Below, piece by piece: positions 39,354 to 39,727 of a DNA stretch of 39,727 nt (its first letter is position 1; each line of letters starts with the position of its first letter). This DNA is from Fibrobacter sp. UWH4. Its GTDB lineage: Bacteria; Fibrobacterota; Fibrobacteria; Fibrobacterales; Fibrobacteraceae. The translations under genes were made by a program, and so were the position numbers. Location: positions 1 to 39,727 of the forward strand of contig NZ_FRAY01000014.1 of NCBI RefSeq assembly GCF_900142475.1, written 5' to 3'. The notes beneath the pieces were generated by a model that searched no databases, was not told where the DNA came from, and was given only the letters and a program-made list of their open reading frames with translations.

Positions 39354-39727
39354 TTATTTTGACTTAACACAACGGACGGAACGTCCTTCAAGTTTTGTGT
39401 AATTAAAATTCGAGGGGCCGTAAATTGAATTGTCTCTATAACTCGTATTGGAGCCCAAAACAAACATTTCACCATCTACAAGGATTTCGCCTGGGTAATA
39501 CCAATACGTTTCTTTTTCAAGGCAATCTTTGAATTCTCCCGTTGGACGTCTCAAGCCAGCGCCCACAAGGCTATACCCAGTGGTGTTGTAACCGCCGAAG
39601 CCGAAGGTGGAACGGACTCCCTTGATGCCATCGTTGTTGCCGTTGGAATTGAGAATGACAACGAAATCATCGTAGGTGAGCAGGCGCCAGTCGTCGGGGC
39701 AGATACCTTGGTGGTTTGGCTTTATAC
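39354..39727 (-). CDS. FISUMP-domain protein, C-terminal part (runs off the window)
   Basis: The frame is open from the window edge to a TAA at 39354. It reads Q-G-I-C-P-D-D-W-R-L-L-T-Y-D-D-F, then V-R-S-T-F-G-F-G-G-Y-N-T-T-G-Y-S, A-G-L-R-R-P-T-G-E-F, and ends G-R-S-V-R-C-V-K-S-K. This is the order of the Fibrobacter succinogenes major paralogous domain (G-x-C-P-D-G-W-H-L-P ... R-C-V-K). The expected H-L-P is R-L-L here. Such domains are on many exported lipoproteins of Fibrobacter and have no known function. The N-terminal part and signal lie outside the window. Confidence 0.85.
   Translation of the reverse strand, partial: IKPNHQGICPDDWRLLTYDDFVVILNSNGNNDGIKGVRSTFGFGGYNTTGYSLVGAGLRRPTGEFKDCLEKETYWYYPGEILVDGEMFVLGSNTSYRDNSIYGPSNFNYTKLEGRSVRCVKSK

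Overview
The window is almost certainly from Fibrobacter or a close relative. The last gene carries the C-terminal part of a FISUMP domain (Fibrobacter succinogenes major paralogous domain, ending in the typical R-C-V-K). There is also a gingipain-family peptidase with a type IX secretion style C-terminal domain, Ser-rich plant-cell-wall lipoproteins (a GH53 galactanase), and sparse Shine-Dalgarno signals. The window is mostly chromosomal core with small accessory patches. No tRNA, rRNA, CRISPR array, intact insertion sequence or prophage is visible.

Layout. 1-9.4 kb: tail of an unknown gene; a four-gene minus-strand operon (lipoprotein, exported protein, PorU-like C25 peptidase, membrane protein); a GGQ release-factor-like gene; a lamin-tail lipoprotein; a degenerate receiver-domain protein. 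9.5-16.3 kb: typA, a GNAT/small-protein pair resembling a toxin-antitoxin module, thiD, yicC, and a MetX-MetW fusion. 16.4-20.1 kb: a tight operon of chorismate mutase, prephenate dehydrogenase, an EPSP-synthase-like protein lacking nearly all catalytic residues, and NAD kinase. 20.2-29.7 kb: an outer-membrane-type protein gene with an in-frame TAG and a 51-bp tandem repeat, a GH53 galactanase, a THUMP-like methyltransferase, ung, a DUF4321 protein coupled to gatA, a DUF3943 protein, and a CDF metal transporter.

29.8-37.7 kb is the most interesting part and looks like one regulon. A MerR regulator of NmlR/AdhR type (single Cys54) heads a minus-strand set with a flavodoxin-family protein and a membrane-anchored metallo-beta-lactamase-fold hydrolase. 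Divergent from it run a small membrane protein, a Tat-signal DUF362 protein, tatA and tatC, then larB-larC-larE for the nickel-pincer nucleotide cofactor. Three near-identical palindromes (TAGAGNNAACTCTA) sit at the promoters of merR, the membrane protein and larB. No larA is present, but the DUF362 protein has a His-x9-Lys...His segment resembling the cofactor-binding segment of LarA. My proposal is an exported, redox- or electrophile-induced nickel-pincer enzyme that matures in the cytoplasm and leaves by Tat.

37.7-39.7 kb is a decayed accessory patch: a 5'-truncated AAA/DUF4143 ATPase gene bracketed by two direct copies of a GC-rich dispersed repeat, a stub with a LEPR-like motif, and the partial FISUMP gene. 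Function calls rest on reading motifs by eye; no searches were run.
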